From: Marivirga harenae
Lineage (GTDB): Bacteria > Bacteroidota > Bacteroidia > Cytophagales > Cyclobacteriaceae
Length of the DNA stretch: 64,000 nucleotides
Assembly: GCF_030534335.1 (NCBI RefSeq)
Contig: NZ_CP130565.1
Location: 7,501-71,500, forward strand
Reading direction: 5' to 3'
The position numbers and the translations under genes were made by a program. This document shows positions 37,733 to 47,639 of the stretch, in pieces; position 1 is the stretch's first letter, and each line of letters starts with the position of its first letter. The notes under the pieces were generated by a model. The model did no database searches. It was not told where the DNA came from and worked only from the letters and a program-made list of their open reading frames with translations.

Positions 37733-38683
37733 ATGAGAAAATTAACTTTTAGGAACGGAGATATTTTACCTGCACTAGGATTAGGTACTTGGAAATCAGA
37801 ACCAGGAGAGGTATATGAAGCTGTTTTAGAAGCAATTAAGGTTGGCTACCGACATATTGATTGTGCTTACATATATGGTAATGAAAAAGAAATTGGAGAT
37901 GCCTTGCAGACAGCCTTTCAAGAGGGTATATGTAGTCGTGAACAGATTTTCATCACTTCTAAATTGTGGAATAATGCACACTTGCCAGAAGATGTAGAAC
38001 CAGCGCTTCAGCAGACTTTAAAAGATTTGCAGCTAGAATATCTAGATCTCTATTTAATGCATTGGTCAGTGGCTCTGAAGCCTGAATCACAATTTCCCAA
38101 AACAGGTGATGACTTTCTAGGGCAAGATAATGCGCCAATCCAGAAAACGTGGATGGCCATGGAAAAATTAGTTGATAAGGGAATGACCAAACACATAGGA
38201 GTAGCAAATTTTAATATCAACAACCTTGAGAAAATAAGGAAAAATGCAACTATTAAACCTGAAATGAATCAGGTCGAGTTACACCCTAATTTAGTTCAAG
38301 ATGAATTGGTAAAGTTCAGTAAGAAGCATGATATTTTGGTAACAGCCTACTCTCCTTTGGGATCAAAAGACAGGGCTAGCCAAATGAAAAAGGAGGATGA
38401 ACCCGATCTATTTGAACTTCCAATTATCAAAGATTTGGCAACGAAATACGGTAAAACACCTGCTCAGATTTTGATTGCGTACGGACTCAACCGTGGCATT
38501 TCTGTAATTCCAAAATCAACTAATGCAGGCAGAATAAAGCAGAATTTGGAAGCTGACGGAATACAACTAACCCAAGATGAGGTGCAAGCCATTAATCAAG
38601 AAGATAAAGGATATCGATTTGTGGATGGTAGCTTCTGGACAATGGAAGGTTCACCTTACAGTATGAAAGATTTGTGGGGCTAA
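37733..38683 (+). CDS. Aldo/keto reductase
   Basis: 316 residues, a complete (beta/alpha)8 aldo/keto reductase. The catalytic tetrad is visible: Asp and Tyr in HIDCAYIYGNE, Lys in FITSKLWN and His in YLMHWSV. The NADP(H)-binding end is IPKSTNAGRIKQN. It reduces carbonyls to alcohols; the substrate is not predictable. Transcribed alone, with a terminator right after it. Convergent with the aldehyde dehydrogenase. Confidence 0.92.
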   Translation: MRKLTFRNGDILPALGLGTWKSEPGEVYEAVLEAIKVGYRHIDCAYIYGNEKEIGDALQTAFQEGICSREQIFITSKLWNNAHLPEDVEPALQQTLKDLQLEYLDLYLMHWSVALKPESQFPKTGDDFLGQDNAPIQKTWMAMEKLVDKGMTKHIGVANFNINNLEKIRKNATIKPEMNQVELHPNLVQDELVKFSKKHDILVTAYSPLGSKDRASQMKKEDEPDLFELPIIKDLATKYGKTPAQILIAYGLNRGISVIPKSTNAGRIKQNLEADGIQLTQDEVQAINQEDKGYRFVDGSFWTMEGSPYSMKDLWG

Positions 38684-38715
38684 GCTATTATTGAAAAATA
38701 GAATTTAATAGCAAG

Positions 38716-38750
38716 ACAGCCGATGGAAGTAGATTTCATCGGCTGTTTAC
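38716..38750 (+). terminator. Terminator hairpin between convergent genes
   Basis: A perfect 10-bp stem ACAGCCGATG / CATCGGCTGT with an 11-nt loop, followed by TTTACTT. It lies between the aldo/keto reductase and the convergent aldehyde dehydrogenase and may serve both directions, though the T-runs are short. Confidence 0.7.
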
Positions 38751-38765
38751 TTGAAACTAACCTAA

Positions 38766-40313
38766 TCAGCCCCTTTTCTCAGGTAATTGCGTATATTTTG
38801 GAAAATTACCAAATAGCTTTTCATCATTATCTGTTTTGGTCACTGCTTCCACCAAATATCTACCCCCTACAAAACAACCTTTCCAAGATTCGCCTATTCC
38901 CCCGAATGTAGCTTCGTTATCTCCCCTTGACTTCATTTTATTAATTCCGACTTTATACGCCCTGATTTGACAAGCAATTTCTTCTGCCTCCATATCATCA
39001 TCGCAAGCAATAGAACCAACCAAAGCACCATTGGAAACATTCATCTCATTAATCAACTCATTTTTGTGATCGACCAAAATGATGCTGTCTAAAGGCCCGA
39101 AAGGTTCATGATGATACAGTTCTGCATTTTTAGGCAAGCTCAACAAGGCGGCTGGAGCATAATAGGCCGAAGTATCCTGATTAGGTAGAAATAAGTCATC
39201 GTTCAACTCTCCTTGATATATGGAAACCGCACCCTTACCAATCGCATCATTGTACATCACGTCTAGTTCATTTACCTTGTTAGAGTTGATCAAAGGACCA
39301 AAATCATAATCAGGAAGTTCAGTTTCGCCCTCCTCCACCAAAAGTGGATGACCAAAACGAAGGGATTTTAAAACTGGTAAATACATCTCCAAAAACTTAG
39401 GAAATAGATTTCTTTGTACCACGAATCGTACATAAGCTGTGCATCTTTGCTTTCCGTATTTAAACCCAGACTTGATTTGCTTTGCTAAATTATCCCAATC
39501 AGAAAACTCCCAAACACCGTAAGTATTGATCCCTTCCATCTCTAACATATAGCGTTTATCTTTATTATATAAAGAGCTGGCAATTGACCGTCCATTACTC
39601 TTTCCCCCTACATAAGACAGGCAATCCACTGCTTCATGAGTAACCAGCGCTTCACTAAGAATTCGACCTGAACCACTAATTAAAGACACCGGCAACCCTT
39701 CTCTTTTTGCCAAAGCAAAACAAAGCGAAAGTGACCACAAGCCTCCATCAGAGGGTGTTTTGGCGATCACTGTATTTCCAGACAAAACTTGCACCATACA
39801 AGCATGCACCAAGACTGATAACGGATAATTCCAGGAAGCAATATTGGAAATCACTCCCAATGCCTCTCTACCTTCAATCATTTCATCAACATTGTCGATA
39901 TACCACCTAACTCCATCAATGCATCGTTGCACTCCATCTAATGCCTGACTATAAGGTTTACCGATTTCCCAGACCAAAATCAAGCCCAGCAATTCTTTAT
40001 GCTCTTCTAAATGATCGATTGTTTTGCTGACCTTTTCTTTCCTTTTTGCTAGAGATACTTCTTTCCAACTTTTAAATTCTTCTGCACAGTACTCCACTGC
40101 TTCCTTTCCATCTTGCGATTTCAACATGGGGTAAAAGCCTAGCTGGGTACCATCAAGACAAGAATTAAAGGGTTTCAAATTCATCTGATCGCTCCATTCT
40201 CCTTTTATGAGATTCATCACATTTCCATCTTTATTGAAGGCTTCGGGAATGAGATTTTTCAGTTGATCGTAGAGTATAGTCCACTCCGCTTTGGGTAAGA
40301 TGTGTTTTGCCAT
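38766..40313 (-). CDS. Aldehyde dehydrogenase family protein
   Basis: About 515 residues from the ATG at 40313 (a longer frame to 40403 adds 30 residues unlike the family). ALDH features: NWNYPLS-like NIASWNYPLSVLVH, SYVGGKSNGRSIA, Glu in LEMEGINTYG, catalytic Cys291 in GKQRCTAYVRF and the C-terminal HHEPFGP motif (YHHEPFGPLD). The catalytic neighbourhood differs from the common GQxC, so the substrate class is uncertain. It oxidises an aldehyde with NAD(P). Confidence 0.88.
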   Translation of the reverse strand: MAKHILPKAEWTILYDQLKNLIPEAFNKDGNVMNLIKGEWSDQMNLKPFNSCLDGTQLGFYPMLKSQDGKEAVEYCAEEFKSWKEVSLAKRKEKVSKTIDHLEEHKELLGLILVWEIGKPYSQALDGVQRCIDGVRWYIDNVDEMIEGREALGVISNIASWNYPLSVLVHACMVQVLSGNTVIAKTPSDGGLWSLSLCFALAKREGLPVSLISGSGRILSEALVTHEAVDCLSYVGGKSNGRSIASSLYNKDKRYMLEMEGINTYGVWEFSDWDNLAKQIKSGFKYGKQRCTAYVRFVVQRNLFPKFLEMYLPVLKSLRFGHPLLVEEGETELPDYDFGPLINSNKVNELDVMYNDAIGKGAVSIYQGELNDDLFLPNQDTSAYYAPAALLSLPKNAELYHHEPFGPLDSIILVDHKNELINEMNVSNGALVGSIACDDDMEAEEIACQIRAYKVGINKMKSRGDNEATFGGIGESWKGCFVGGRYLVEAVTKTDNDEKLFGNFPKYTQLPEKRG

Positions 40314-40470
40314 AAAATTAGTTTTTTGTACCAACCTTATGTGAGAATAATATGTTTGGAATAATAATTTGATTGACCTTGAAACTTTATCAAGCGGTTT
40401 CACTTAAACCGTTTTTAATCTTTGGCTTTTATTCTTTCCCTAAGATGAACACAAATTTGATTCTGAAATA

Positions 40471-40507
40471 AAAGAGCCAATAAAAGTAAAACTTATTGGC
40501 TCTTTTT
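40471..40507 (-). terminator. Strong bidirectional terminator after the S10 peptidase
   Basis: A 13-bp stem AAAGAGCCAATAA / TTATTGGCTCTTT (40471-40483 / 40493-40505) with a 9-nt loop and T-runs on both strands. On the minus strand it lies 38 bp after the S10 peptidase stop. Confidence 0.85.
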
Positions 40508-40544
40508 ATCAAAGATTGATTGTTTGGCTTTGTGCCACTTTCAC

Positions 40545-42035
40545 TTAATACTTTGCTGACTCACTGTTTGCTCCACTTTGCTTTATAAATTCTCTTAAAT
40601 CGTCATTAGCCGTTTCCAAATCTGCTTTTCTTAAATACATCATGTGACCACTTCTATAGCCTTTAAAGCTTAAGCGGTCTTTCATTTTACCGCTAGGGTC
40701 AAGCTGCCACATGGTGTACTTAGAATTGAAATAAGTGGTAGCCCCATCATAATAGCCCGTTTGGAACATCACATTTAAGTATGGATTCTCCGCCATTGCT
40801 TTTCTGAGATCTTCGCGTGTATTATTATATTCAAAACTCCAAGGATAAACTGAGCCGAACATATTGTATTTAATATCAGTCTTAAAGTTCAATTCTTCTC
40901 TGATATAGGAATTGATTGCAGGTGTAAAAGAATGTAACCAAGAAGTTAATTCTGCACTGTAATCAGGAGAAACTCCTGCTTCTGTTTTGTCTATACCCAA
41001 ATAGCGAGAATCTAATCGGCCGATGGTATATCCGCTTTCATCTCGCAATAGCTCCTTCCAGAAAAAGCTAGTAGGTACATCCAAATTATGCTGTAAAATA
41101 GATTTCTCCGATAAGCCTGAATAGAACGACATCTGCTCCGCTACTTGCTGTTTTTCTTCAGCTGAAAGAAAACCGCCTTTAGCTAAAGCTGGCATTAAGG
41201 TATTGATGGCAAATTCTTCTGATTCAGGTAAGATTTCCAGAAGATCTTTCGATTGTAAGGCTTCGGACAACATTCCATGATGCCAGGCCGCTGCCGTGAA
41301 GTAAGGAAAATTAATAGCCTTAGAAATCGCTGGATCGGAATTGATGGCTGTATAATCAGCTGGAGAAACCATGATTACGCCATTGAGATACATCCACTGT
41401 TGCTCCTGCAAGGCTAGGGCTAAGCCTGATACACGTGTACCACCATAACTCTCTCCTATCAAGTATTTAGGCGAAGTCCATCTCTCGTGACGTGTTACGA
41501 AGGTGTTCAACCATTCCGCTAAGTATTTGATATCCGCATTTACACCAAAGAATTTATCTCTATTGACGTCTTTGCCAGTTTCAGGAATCGTGCGGGAATA
41601 ACCGGTATTCACTGGGTTTACAAATACGATATCAGCCACATCTAAAATAGAATGCGGATTTTCATGAAAGCCATAAGGCTGTACAGGGTAACCTTCTGAA
41701 TCGATATTTAAAATTTTAGGACCAGTGTAAGCTACGTGCATCCAAACGGAAGCGGAACCCGGGCCTCCATTGAATGAAATTAAGAGCGGACGATTTTTAG
41801 CATCTACATCAGTTCTCTTGTAGTATGTGTAGAACAAAGTGGCATCTGGCTCACCCATTTCATTCCAAACAGGCTGTGTACCGGTAGTGGCTGTATAGGA
41901 AACTTTTTGTCCCTCGATGGTAGTGCTGTGACTAGTCACCACTGTGGTGTCTACTGCAATTTTTCGGTTTTGGGCGAATCCAGTAACACAAACCAATAGC
42001 AGGCTCATCAATAAAGTAGATTTTATATTCATCAT
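40545..42035 (-). CDS. S10 family serine carboxypeptidase, secreted
   Basis: 496 residues with a signal peptide (...LLLVCVTGFAQ). Peptidase S10 motifs: SFNGGPGSASVWMH (oxyanion hole), NPVNTGYSRT, and the nucleophile in GESYGGTRV (S196). The C-terminal half has the expected late His in GHMMYLRKADLE. Exported carboxypeptidases of this family trim C-terminal residues from peptides, probably for nutrition in the periplasm. Two adjacent ATGs (42035, 42032) could start it. Monocistronic, with a strong terminator. Confidence 0.9.
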   Translation of the reverse strand: MMNIKSTLLMSLLLVCVTGFAQNRKIAVDTTVVTSHSTTIEGQKVSYTATTGTQPVWNEMGEPDATLFYTYYKRTDVDAKNRPLLISFNGGPGSASVWMHVAYTGPKILNIDSEGYPVQPYGFHENPHSILDVADIVFVNPVNTGYSRTIPETGKDVNRDKFFGVNADIKYLAEWLNTFVTRHERWTSPKYLIGESYGGTRVSGLALALQEQQWMYLNGVIMVSPADYTAINSDPAISKAINFPYFTAAAWHHGMLSEALQSKDLLEILPESEEFAINTLMPALAKGGFLSAEEKQQVAEQMSFYSGLSEKSILQHNLDVPTSFFWKELLRDESGYTIGRLDSRYLGIDKTEAGVSPDYSAELTSWLHSFTPAINSYIREELNFKTDIKYNMFGSVYPWSFEYNNTREDLRKAMAENPYLNVMFQTGYYDGATTYFNSKYTMWQLDPSGKMKDRLSFKGYRSGHMMYLRKADLETANDDLREFIKQSGANSESAKY

Positions 42036-42205
42036 ATTCTTTCACATTAATTAAATGATATCACATAAATCTAATTGAAAGAATTGAAATTGACTATTGC
42101 TAATTCGATTAACAGTAATATGACTGGATTAGTGGTGATTGAAGCAGATTGCAATTAGGAATACAGATACTCCATTTTCTAATAGCAAAACCTAAATACG
42201 AGCAA

Positions 42206-42754
42206 TCATTTGATAAAGTTTATCCCATAATTTCCACATATCTGCCCTACCCGATCTAAATCAGGTGGACCAGGCGGTAATTCCGCTAATTCATGAAACA
42301 TTTTTTCAATCCCTGCTGGAAATGCACTTGTTATCATTTTAGCCTTTTCTGTTCCTACAACAGTCCATGAATGCGGAACATTTTTAGGGGCAAAAGCTGT
42401 ATCTCCAGGCTGGAGTACCGTACTTTTACCTCCTACCCAAATCTCAACTTCTCCTTTTATAACCCGAAAAATTTCGTCTTCCTTAGTGTGGACGTGGGGA
42501 GGAATTCCAACGCCTGGCTCTACATCATCCACCCACTCAACAATTTGATTATTGGTGTCACTACCCACCAATTTGTGTTTTTGCACGTCTCCTAAGACGT
42601 TAAATACTTCCCCTTCATTGTCTTTAATAATTTTGGGACTGAGCTTATTGGCAAGATTTGTTTTTCCAAATAATGGCTTACTACTTGCTATTCCGGAAAG
42701 CAGAGCAATGCCAACTCCTACTCCTGAGGTCTGTATAAATTTTTTTCTGTTCAT
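42206..42754 (-). CDS. Secreted single cupin-domain protein
   Basis: About 182 residues from the ATG at 42754; the longer frame to 42796 lacks a signal-like start. The N-terminus MNRKKFIQTSGVGVGIALLSG resembles a Tat-type leader with RK in place of RR. The cupin fold is shown by PHVHTKEDEIFRVIKGEVEIWVGG and PGDTAFAPKNVPHSW, with the metal-binding His, Glu and His. Function unknown (sensor, isomerase or dioxygenase are all seen in this fold). It lies 87 bp downstream of an AraC regulator on the same strand, so it is a likely target or partner. Confidence 0.82.
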   Translation of the reverse strand: MNRKKFIQTSGVGVGIALLSGIASSKPLFGKTNLANKLSPKIIKDNEGEVFNVLGDVQKHKLVGSDTNNQIVEWVDDVEPGVGIPPHVHTKEDEIFRVIKGEVEIWVGGKSTVLQPGDTAFAPKNVPHSWTVVGTEKAKMITSAFPAGIEKMFHELAELPPGPPDLDRVGQICGNYGINFIK

Positions 42755-42841
42755 GGTTCTTATCTTTATGAGTAAAGATAAGGACACCAATGGCAATCAA
42801 AGTTGTGATAAAATCGGTAAAACCTTTGAATTTAGAACGGC

Positions 42842-43651
42842 TCAGCTTTTTCTGATCTGTGAAGGGGTCATTCCCGTATGCTTTTTGAGAAAATAACTAA
42901 AATAATCGGGGGCAGAAAATCCTAATTCGTAGCATATTTCCTTCACGCTTTTATCTGTAAATTTCAAACTATGACGGCTCCTCATAATTAATTGCTCATC
43001 AATAAGGTTTTTTGCGTTCGTATGTAAAACATCTTTCACACACTCATTGAGATATTTGCTTGATACATTAAGTAAATTAGCATAGTGGCTAACCTCATGT
43101 TCTTGTGTAAAGCGCTGGTCAATACTTTTCTTAAACTTATACACTAAAGTTGCTTTAGCATTATTATCCGAAATCACACTTTTGATATTACACTTACCAT
43201 CGCAATACACAAAAAAAGTGTTTAAGAGCGATAAAATAGCTTCTTCTTTATGTGCCAGATTAGTGCTTATTAATTCATCAAGCATTTCAAGAATAGATTG
43301 CACCCGTTTTTCTATACCAGGAGCAAGATTGATCTTTGGAATTTCATCAGTGGACTTAAATAATCTGACCTGTGTGATATGAAGGTTTTTAAAGGTTGGA
43401 TGGTTCAAAATGCTTTTGGGCAGATATAACACATAACCCGATGAAGTACCCACATCATTTTTTAAAATTGTCCAACGATGATCAGGTGTAAGAAAGAAAA
43501 CAGAATTTGAAACGTGGTGGTATTGGGTATTATTAATTTCTATATATCGAACATGGTCTTGAATCCAACAAAGGTGATAGTACCCCTCTTCATTTACACA
43601 CGAACTTAGCTCATCAAGTATTGGTGATATTTTTACTTTTTCGGATACCAT
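42842..43651 (-). CDS. AraC family transcriptional regulator
   Basis: 269 residues. The C-terminal ~100 residues are an AraC double helix-turn-helix: VSHYANLLNVSSKYLNECVKD and IMRSRHSLKFTDKSVKEICYELGFSAPDYFSYFLKKHTGMTPSQIRKS-type sequence (ICYELGFSAPDYFSYFLKK, GMTPSQIR). The N-terminal half is a cupin-like sensory domain. It probably controls the cupin gene that follows it. Confidence 0.9.
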   Translation of the reverse strand: MVSEKVKISPILDELSSCVNEEGYYHLCWIQDHVRYIEINNTQYHHVSNSVFFLTPDHRWTILKNDVGTSSGYVLYLPKSILNHPTFKNLHITQVRLFKSTDEIPKINLAPGIEKRVQSILEMLDELISTNLAHKEEAILSLLNTFFVYCDGKCNIKSVISDNNAKATLVYKFKKSIDQRFTQEHEVSHYANLLNVSSKYLNECVKDVLHTNAKNLIDEQLIMRSRHSLKFTDKSVKEICYELGFSAPDYFSYFLKKHTGMTPSQIRKS

Positions 43652-43893
43652 AAGTGCATTATAGTCATTGGCTATTGAGAGAAAAGCAAGGCGGACTCAT
43701 TTATGATTCACCATCTACAACCAGCCAAGCCGTCTTTTAAAATTACACATACTAGCTAATTCTGCAAGTTAAAACCAAATATATTTGATCGAGAAAACTG
43801 ACTTCCTTGCATTTGTTCAGGGTTGTTGATCTAGGTATTGTCTTGGAGGAGGATGCTCAAACCGTTTTTTAAGGCCAATATTTCAAACAGTAA

Positions 43894-44733
43894 CTAATTG
43901 TTGTCACTTGATTTCGCCAATTTTCGATCAATCATATACTCAAAGACCTCATCAAACCGCTCGATATAAGGTTCGTTCATGCTATACTTGATGTATTTCT
44001 TAGCTAAATTGAAATTTTCAATTGCCATCTTCTGATCGTCAAGTTTCTCATAGACTAAGCCCAATTGAAAGTATGCTTCAGGGAACTTTTTGACTGAACC
44101 TAAGGATGCTTCAAAATGGCCGATTGCTTTATTATACTCTCCCAGCCCGGCATAACATCTTCCAGTGTAAAAGGAAACCAAAAAATTACCATCAAAACCT
44201 AATGCCTCCTCCTCTGCAGTGACCATTTTGAATCTTTCGATGGCTTCCTTATAATTCCCTAGTTTATATAAAGCTTGTCCTTTAATTAAGCCGCAAGGTT
44301 CTCCCCAACAAGAATTATAGAAATTATTTGTAATTTTTTCAATTAAATCCACATCTCGTACAGCTCCTTCATAGTCTCGGTAATAATACAAGAGCGTCCA
44401 AGCTCTGTATTCTAGCGCATTGGACTTTCCATTTGAAATATCAATTTCAACAGCTTTATTCAAGACTTCCATAGCTTTCATATGTTCGCCCACTTTTTTA
44501 TATGAATAAGAAAGTCTTTGTCTTATATCGACATTATTGGGCTGCAAAATCAATGCGGAGTCTTTATAAACTCTATGGATTGCTGAAGGTTGCAAGAAAC
44601 GCTCTTCTGAAATTGTATCAAACCAGTTACTTAGCTCTTCCTTTTCAGCTTCATTTAAAGAATCATAATCATTGACTGACTTTTGATGACAACTCCCAAA
44701 TAGTAATAGTAATATTAGACTAATTATTCTCAT
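43894..44733 (-). CDS. TPR-repeat lipoprotein
   Basis: 279 residues. The leader MRIISLILLLLFGSCHQ ends in a lipobox Cys. At least four tetratricopeptide repeats follow (about 70-105, 145-180, 195-225, 228-262), for example YKEAIERFKMV and YNKAIGHFEASLG. TPR proteins mediate protein contacts; no enzymatic part. The start is 2 bp after the stop of the TonB-C-like lipoprotein gene, so the two form an operon. Confidence 0.82.
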   Translation of the reverse strand: MRIISLILLLLFGSCHQKSVNDYDSLNEAEKEELSNWFDTISEERFLQPSAIHRVYKDSALILQPNNVDIRQRLSYSYKKVGEHMKAMEVLNKAVEIDISNGKSNALEYRAWTLLYYYRDYEGAVRDVDLIEKITNNFYNSCWGEPCGLIKGQALYKLGNYKEAIERFKMVTAEEEALGFDGNFLVSFYTGRCYAGLGEYNKAIGHFEASLGSVKKFPEAYFQLGLVYEKLDDQKMAIENFNLAKKYIKYSMNEPYIERFDEVFEYMIDRKLAKSSDNN

Positions 44734-44735
44734 TT

Positions 44736-45896
44736 TTAAGGACTTACATCTGTAATTTTACCGCGCTCAATCTTAAACATTAAAAAAGAATGTACATCCT
44801 TGAATTGAAGCCATTCTCTCTGTGATGCTGAAGGCGGGAAATCATTTAATTCACTCACTTTGTTAATGATATGCTTTACTAGTTTTGTTGAAAAAACGGA
44901 TTCTTTAAATGATCTATCCATTTGAACCAGTCCAAAATCACCAAGATTTCCACTACAATTTATGTTAAAATGGATAATGATATACCCCGATTTCGATTCA
45001 GTTTGAGGAAGATTTTCACTTACATATTCTGCTATAAATTCATTTCCCTTATTGAAGGTCACGTCCTCATAATAATACTCACCTTGATAGCCATCATAAC
45101 AATTAGCATAAGCTGCTGTATTTTGCAGTTGCTTCCGATACTCATCAACGCTTAGCGTATCTTTCTGCAAACTCAAGATTTTGCGAACTTTTGAGGAATA
45201 ATCCTCCAATTCGATGTTTTGGGAATTAAAGCCTTTTAAGCGGTAAATCGGTTGTGGATTATCATTTTCTTTTCGTAGAGAGAGAAAGTAAATACCATCA
45301 ATTTCAAAAATCTGATAGGCTTTGGTTTCATATTCGGAGATCATTTTTGAAGTCTGATAGTAATAATTGGTTATAATGTTTACACTATCCTCTTTAAAAT
45401 TGAAGCTTTGTTTGATGTCTAAATCGTGATTTGGATTAGAATTATCACCTTCAAGGAGCTCATACTTCCAAATGGATTTTCGCAGGACGTTTCCGAATTC
45501 TTGAAGGTCAAGTTCATCTTCAACAAGCAGTTTCTGAAACTTAGCAGCATATTTTGGGTTTGGTTTTCCATTACTATATATGCGAAAAGATATCGTATCC
45601 TGTAAATCAAAAAGAATTAAATTGCTCTCATTTTTATCTAATATTTTGAATTGCTGATCCTTAAAAGCAATTGTCTCCCCTTCTTTCATTGAATGAAGAT
45701 CTGAATTATCCAGACTTGCTCCACTTGCATCAAAGAGAAAAACAGAGCCTCTAGCGTGTTTGAGTATGAAAGGATATGGGATGACTCTATCTGCTACTCT
45801 GTAGGTTCCAAGGTAGATTTCAGAATTCCTACTTTCTCTTTTGCTACAACCAGCCAAAAATGATATGACAATAAAAAATGAAAGACTTATTTTCAT
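44736..45896 (-). CDS. Lipoprotein with TonB-C-like end, function unknown
   Basis: 386 residues. The leader MKISLSFFIVISFLAGCSK gives a lipoprotein. The C-terminal ~110 residues (GYIIIHFNINCSGNLGDFGL, LNDFPPS, FLMFKIERGKITDVSP) resemble a TonB-C-like domain common in secreted Bacteroidota proteins. The N-terminal part (LGTYRVADRVIPYPFILKH) is not recognised. It is the first gene of a pair with the TPR lipoprotein, 2 bp apart. Confidence 0.7.
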   Translation of the reverse strand: MKISLSFFIVISFLAGCSKRESRNSEIYLGTYRVADRVIPYPFILKHARGSVFLFDASGASLDNSDLHSMKEGETIAFKDQQFKILDKNESNLILFDLQDTISFRIYSNGKPNPKYAAKFQKLLVEDELDLQEFGNVLRKSIWKYELLEGDNSNPNHDLDIKQSFNFKEDSVNIITNYYYQTSKMISEYETKAYQIFEIDGIYFLSLRKENDNPQPIYRLKGFNSQNIELEDYSSKVRKILSLQKDTLSVDEYRKQLQNTAAYANCYDGYQGEYYYEDVTFNKGNEFIAEYVSENLPQTESKSGYIIIHFNINCSGNLGDFGLVQMDRSFKESVFSTKLVKHIINKVSELNDFPPSASQREWLQFKDVHSFLMFKIERGKITDVSP

Positions 45897-46272
45897 TTAA
45901 CACGTATTTGAGGGAATGCCAACTTACTGCTATAAATTGTAATTTGAAAATTTCTGCACTGCATATCTAAAAGGTAGCGGGTTTTATTTATTGAATGAGC
46001 GGCTAAAGTAAATCCAACACATGACTACATATTAGGTCTATTTATCTGGATAGAATGACCTTTCCTAATATGTTTGCTTGTAGGAGTGTGATATAAAATA
46101 CTAAACCAGCAAACGAAAGCGGACTAATAAAAAACTATAAAAAGTGGAATTATTATATACCCTAAATCTTGCAGAGATAAGCAATTCGCAGATTCTCAAA
46201 CCCTTATCGATACTATTTAAATTGAGGAAATCAAAATCCATCTACCCCTTACAAGTAGGCTGAGCAGTATAA
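45897..46272. other. Intergenic region with a 10-bp inverted repeat
   Basis: About 375 bp with no coding ORF. ACATATTAGG (46027-46036) and CCTAATATGT (46064-46073) form a perfect 10-bp inverted repeat with a 27-nt spacer; there is no T-run next to it, so it is not a clear terminator. Confidence 0.5.
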
Positions 46273-46683
46273 TCAAATGATCTTCCCATTCTTTTCCTGA
46301 TTTACATACTCATCTATAAGCACATAGAGCACTGTATTGATGAATATAAATATGATGGCACTCCAAAAACCATAAAACTGAAATAGCCAGGTGGATGACC
46401 CATAGCTATGAGCAATCAAAGTGAAAAGTAAGAAGATCTTACTCAGTTTACGAGGCAAATAATAACCTAATACCCCAATCAAGATCACCCAGATAGTAGA
46501 GATAATAAACAAACCCGAAACATGCTGCGACATAAACCAAGCGCCAATCGGATTGCCTTCCTTTGCTTTTGTTAAATCGCCTTTCCAATATCTAGGGTCT
46601 TGCCAGAAACTGGTAATGAATATATCAAAAATACTGGCCCAGAGTGATGGGATTAGGAGGAGGAGTTTTTGGTTCTTAATCAT
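46273..46683 (-). CDS. Small multi-pass membrane protein, unknown
   Basis: 136 residues with about four predicted membrane helices (near 8-25, 50-72, 78-95, 100-125). A loop after helix 1 contains FWQDPRYWKGDLTKAKEGNPIG. I do not recognise a family with certainty. ATG start at 46683; no close neighbour gene, so probably transcribed alone. Confidence 0.6.
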   Translation of the reverse strand: MIKNQKLLLLIPSLWASIFDIFITSFWQDPRYWKGDLTKAKEGNPIGAWFMSQHVSGLFIISTIWVILIGVLGYYLPRKLSKIFLLFTLIAHSYGSSTWLFQFYGFWSAIIFIFINTVLYVLIDEYVNQEKNGKII

Positions 46684-46934
46684 GAAAGTTGGTAGATACA
46701 GTTGATTGTTAATTTATAAAAAACGCAAGTTATGATATTAATTAAGAAAATTAATTCATGATGGAAAAGCATAAACGGAATAGGTTTAATCTTCTTTACC
46801 GACTTTGTGCATGATTTGGCTGCATAAGCTTTGCAACAAATTTTCAAATACTATCCAAGTAGATAATCTCCCAGAATTTTTTGTATTAGGGCGAAGACTA
46901 GCAATGGATTCTTATCGGTATAGCCGACAGTTTT

Positions 46935-47615
46935 TTAAGAATCGTTTTTATGAACGATTAGCTTTAAGACTTTTTCTGAATCTTCTAAAATCAAAATTTC
47001 ATAGTTCTTCCATTCTATAATTAGTTCCTGATCGATAAGCTTGTTTAGTGACATAAATGACACGCTTTTCTGCTCACCTTCCTCTGATAATGAAATAGTA
47101 TATGAATTAAGGCCAGCAGTCTGATTTCCATTTATATCTTCTGACCATTCACTAATGCAATCTTTAAACAGAATTTCAAGCTTAGCAATAACTGCTGTTT
47201 GGCCGAAATCAAGAAACATTGATTTTCCAAAATCTAATTTTTCCACTACTAAGGCAACTTCCATCTTATTAATTTTTAAAGCAAAAGAATAGTCTTGATA
47301 TGATTTTGGATAGTTTGTTTGTTGATTATCAGTATACGCATTGTAGCACCAGAGAAAAGTAGAGTATTTAGTTTCATTGTTAAATACATTTAATTCTAGT
47401 TGAAAATGTGGTGAGTTGTTGTTTAGTGGTTTGGATTGAATAAATAGATTGGCAGGTTCTATAACTAATTCCTCAAATACAGTCCTAGGGTTTTTTCCAA
47501 TTTTTAATGGTATTGTAATAGAACTGTTACTCATATTAGGGTCTGATTGTGCATATCCAGAGAAATGAATAAATACAAGTACAAAAATCAATAAATTAAC
47601 TTCAGAAACCTTCAT
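46935..47615 (-). CDS. Secreted protein of unknown function
   Basis: 226 residues with a signal peptide (MKVSEVNLLIFVLVFIHFSGYAQ). The mature part is rich in beta-type alternating patterns and has no motif I recognise. It follows the membrane protein at 47640-48011 by 24 bp on the same strand and is probably co-transcribed. Confidence 0.6.
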   Translation of the reverse strand: MKVSEVNLLIFVLVFIHFSGYAQSDPNMSNSSITIPLKIGKNPRTVFEELVIEPANLFIQSKPLNNNSPHFQLELNVFNNETKYSTFLWCYNAYTDNQQTNYPKSYQDYSFALKINKMEVALVVEKLDFGKSMFLDFGQTAVIAKLEILFKDCISEWSEDINGNQTAGLNSYTISLSEEGEQKSVSFMSLNKLIDQELIIEWKNYEILILEDSEKVLKLIVHKNDS

Positions 47616-47639
47616 TTATAAATTACACTCGATCAATCA

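Noticed and set aside
38723-38911. 62-residue plus-strand ORF after the aldo/keto reductase
   Set aside because: Runs through the terminator hairpin and lies antisense to the aldehyde dehydrogenase end.
46805-47020. 71-residue plus-strand ORF
   Set aside because: Overlaps the end of the secreted 226-residue gene in antisense and has no recognisable features.
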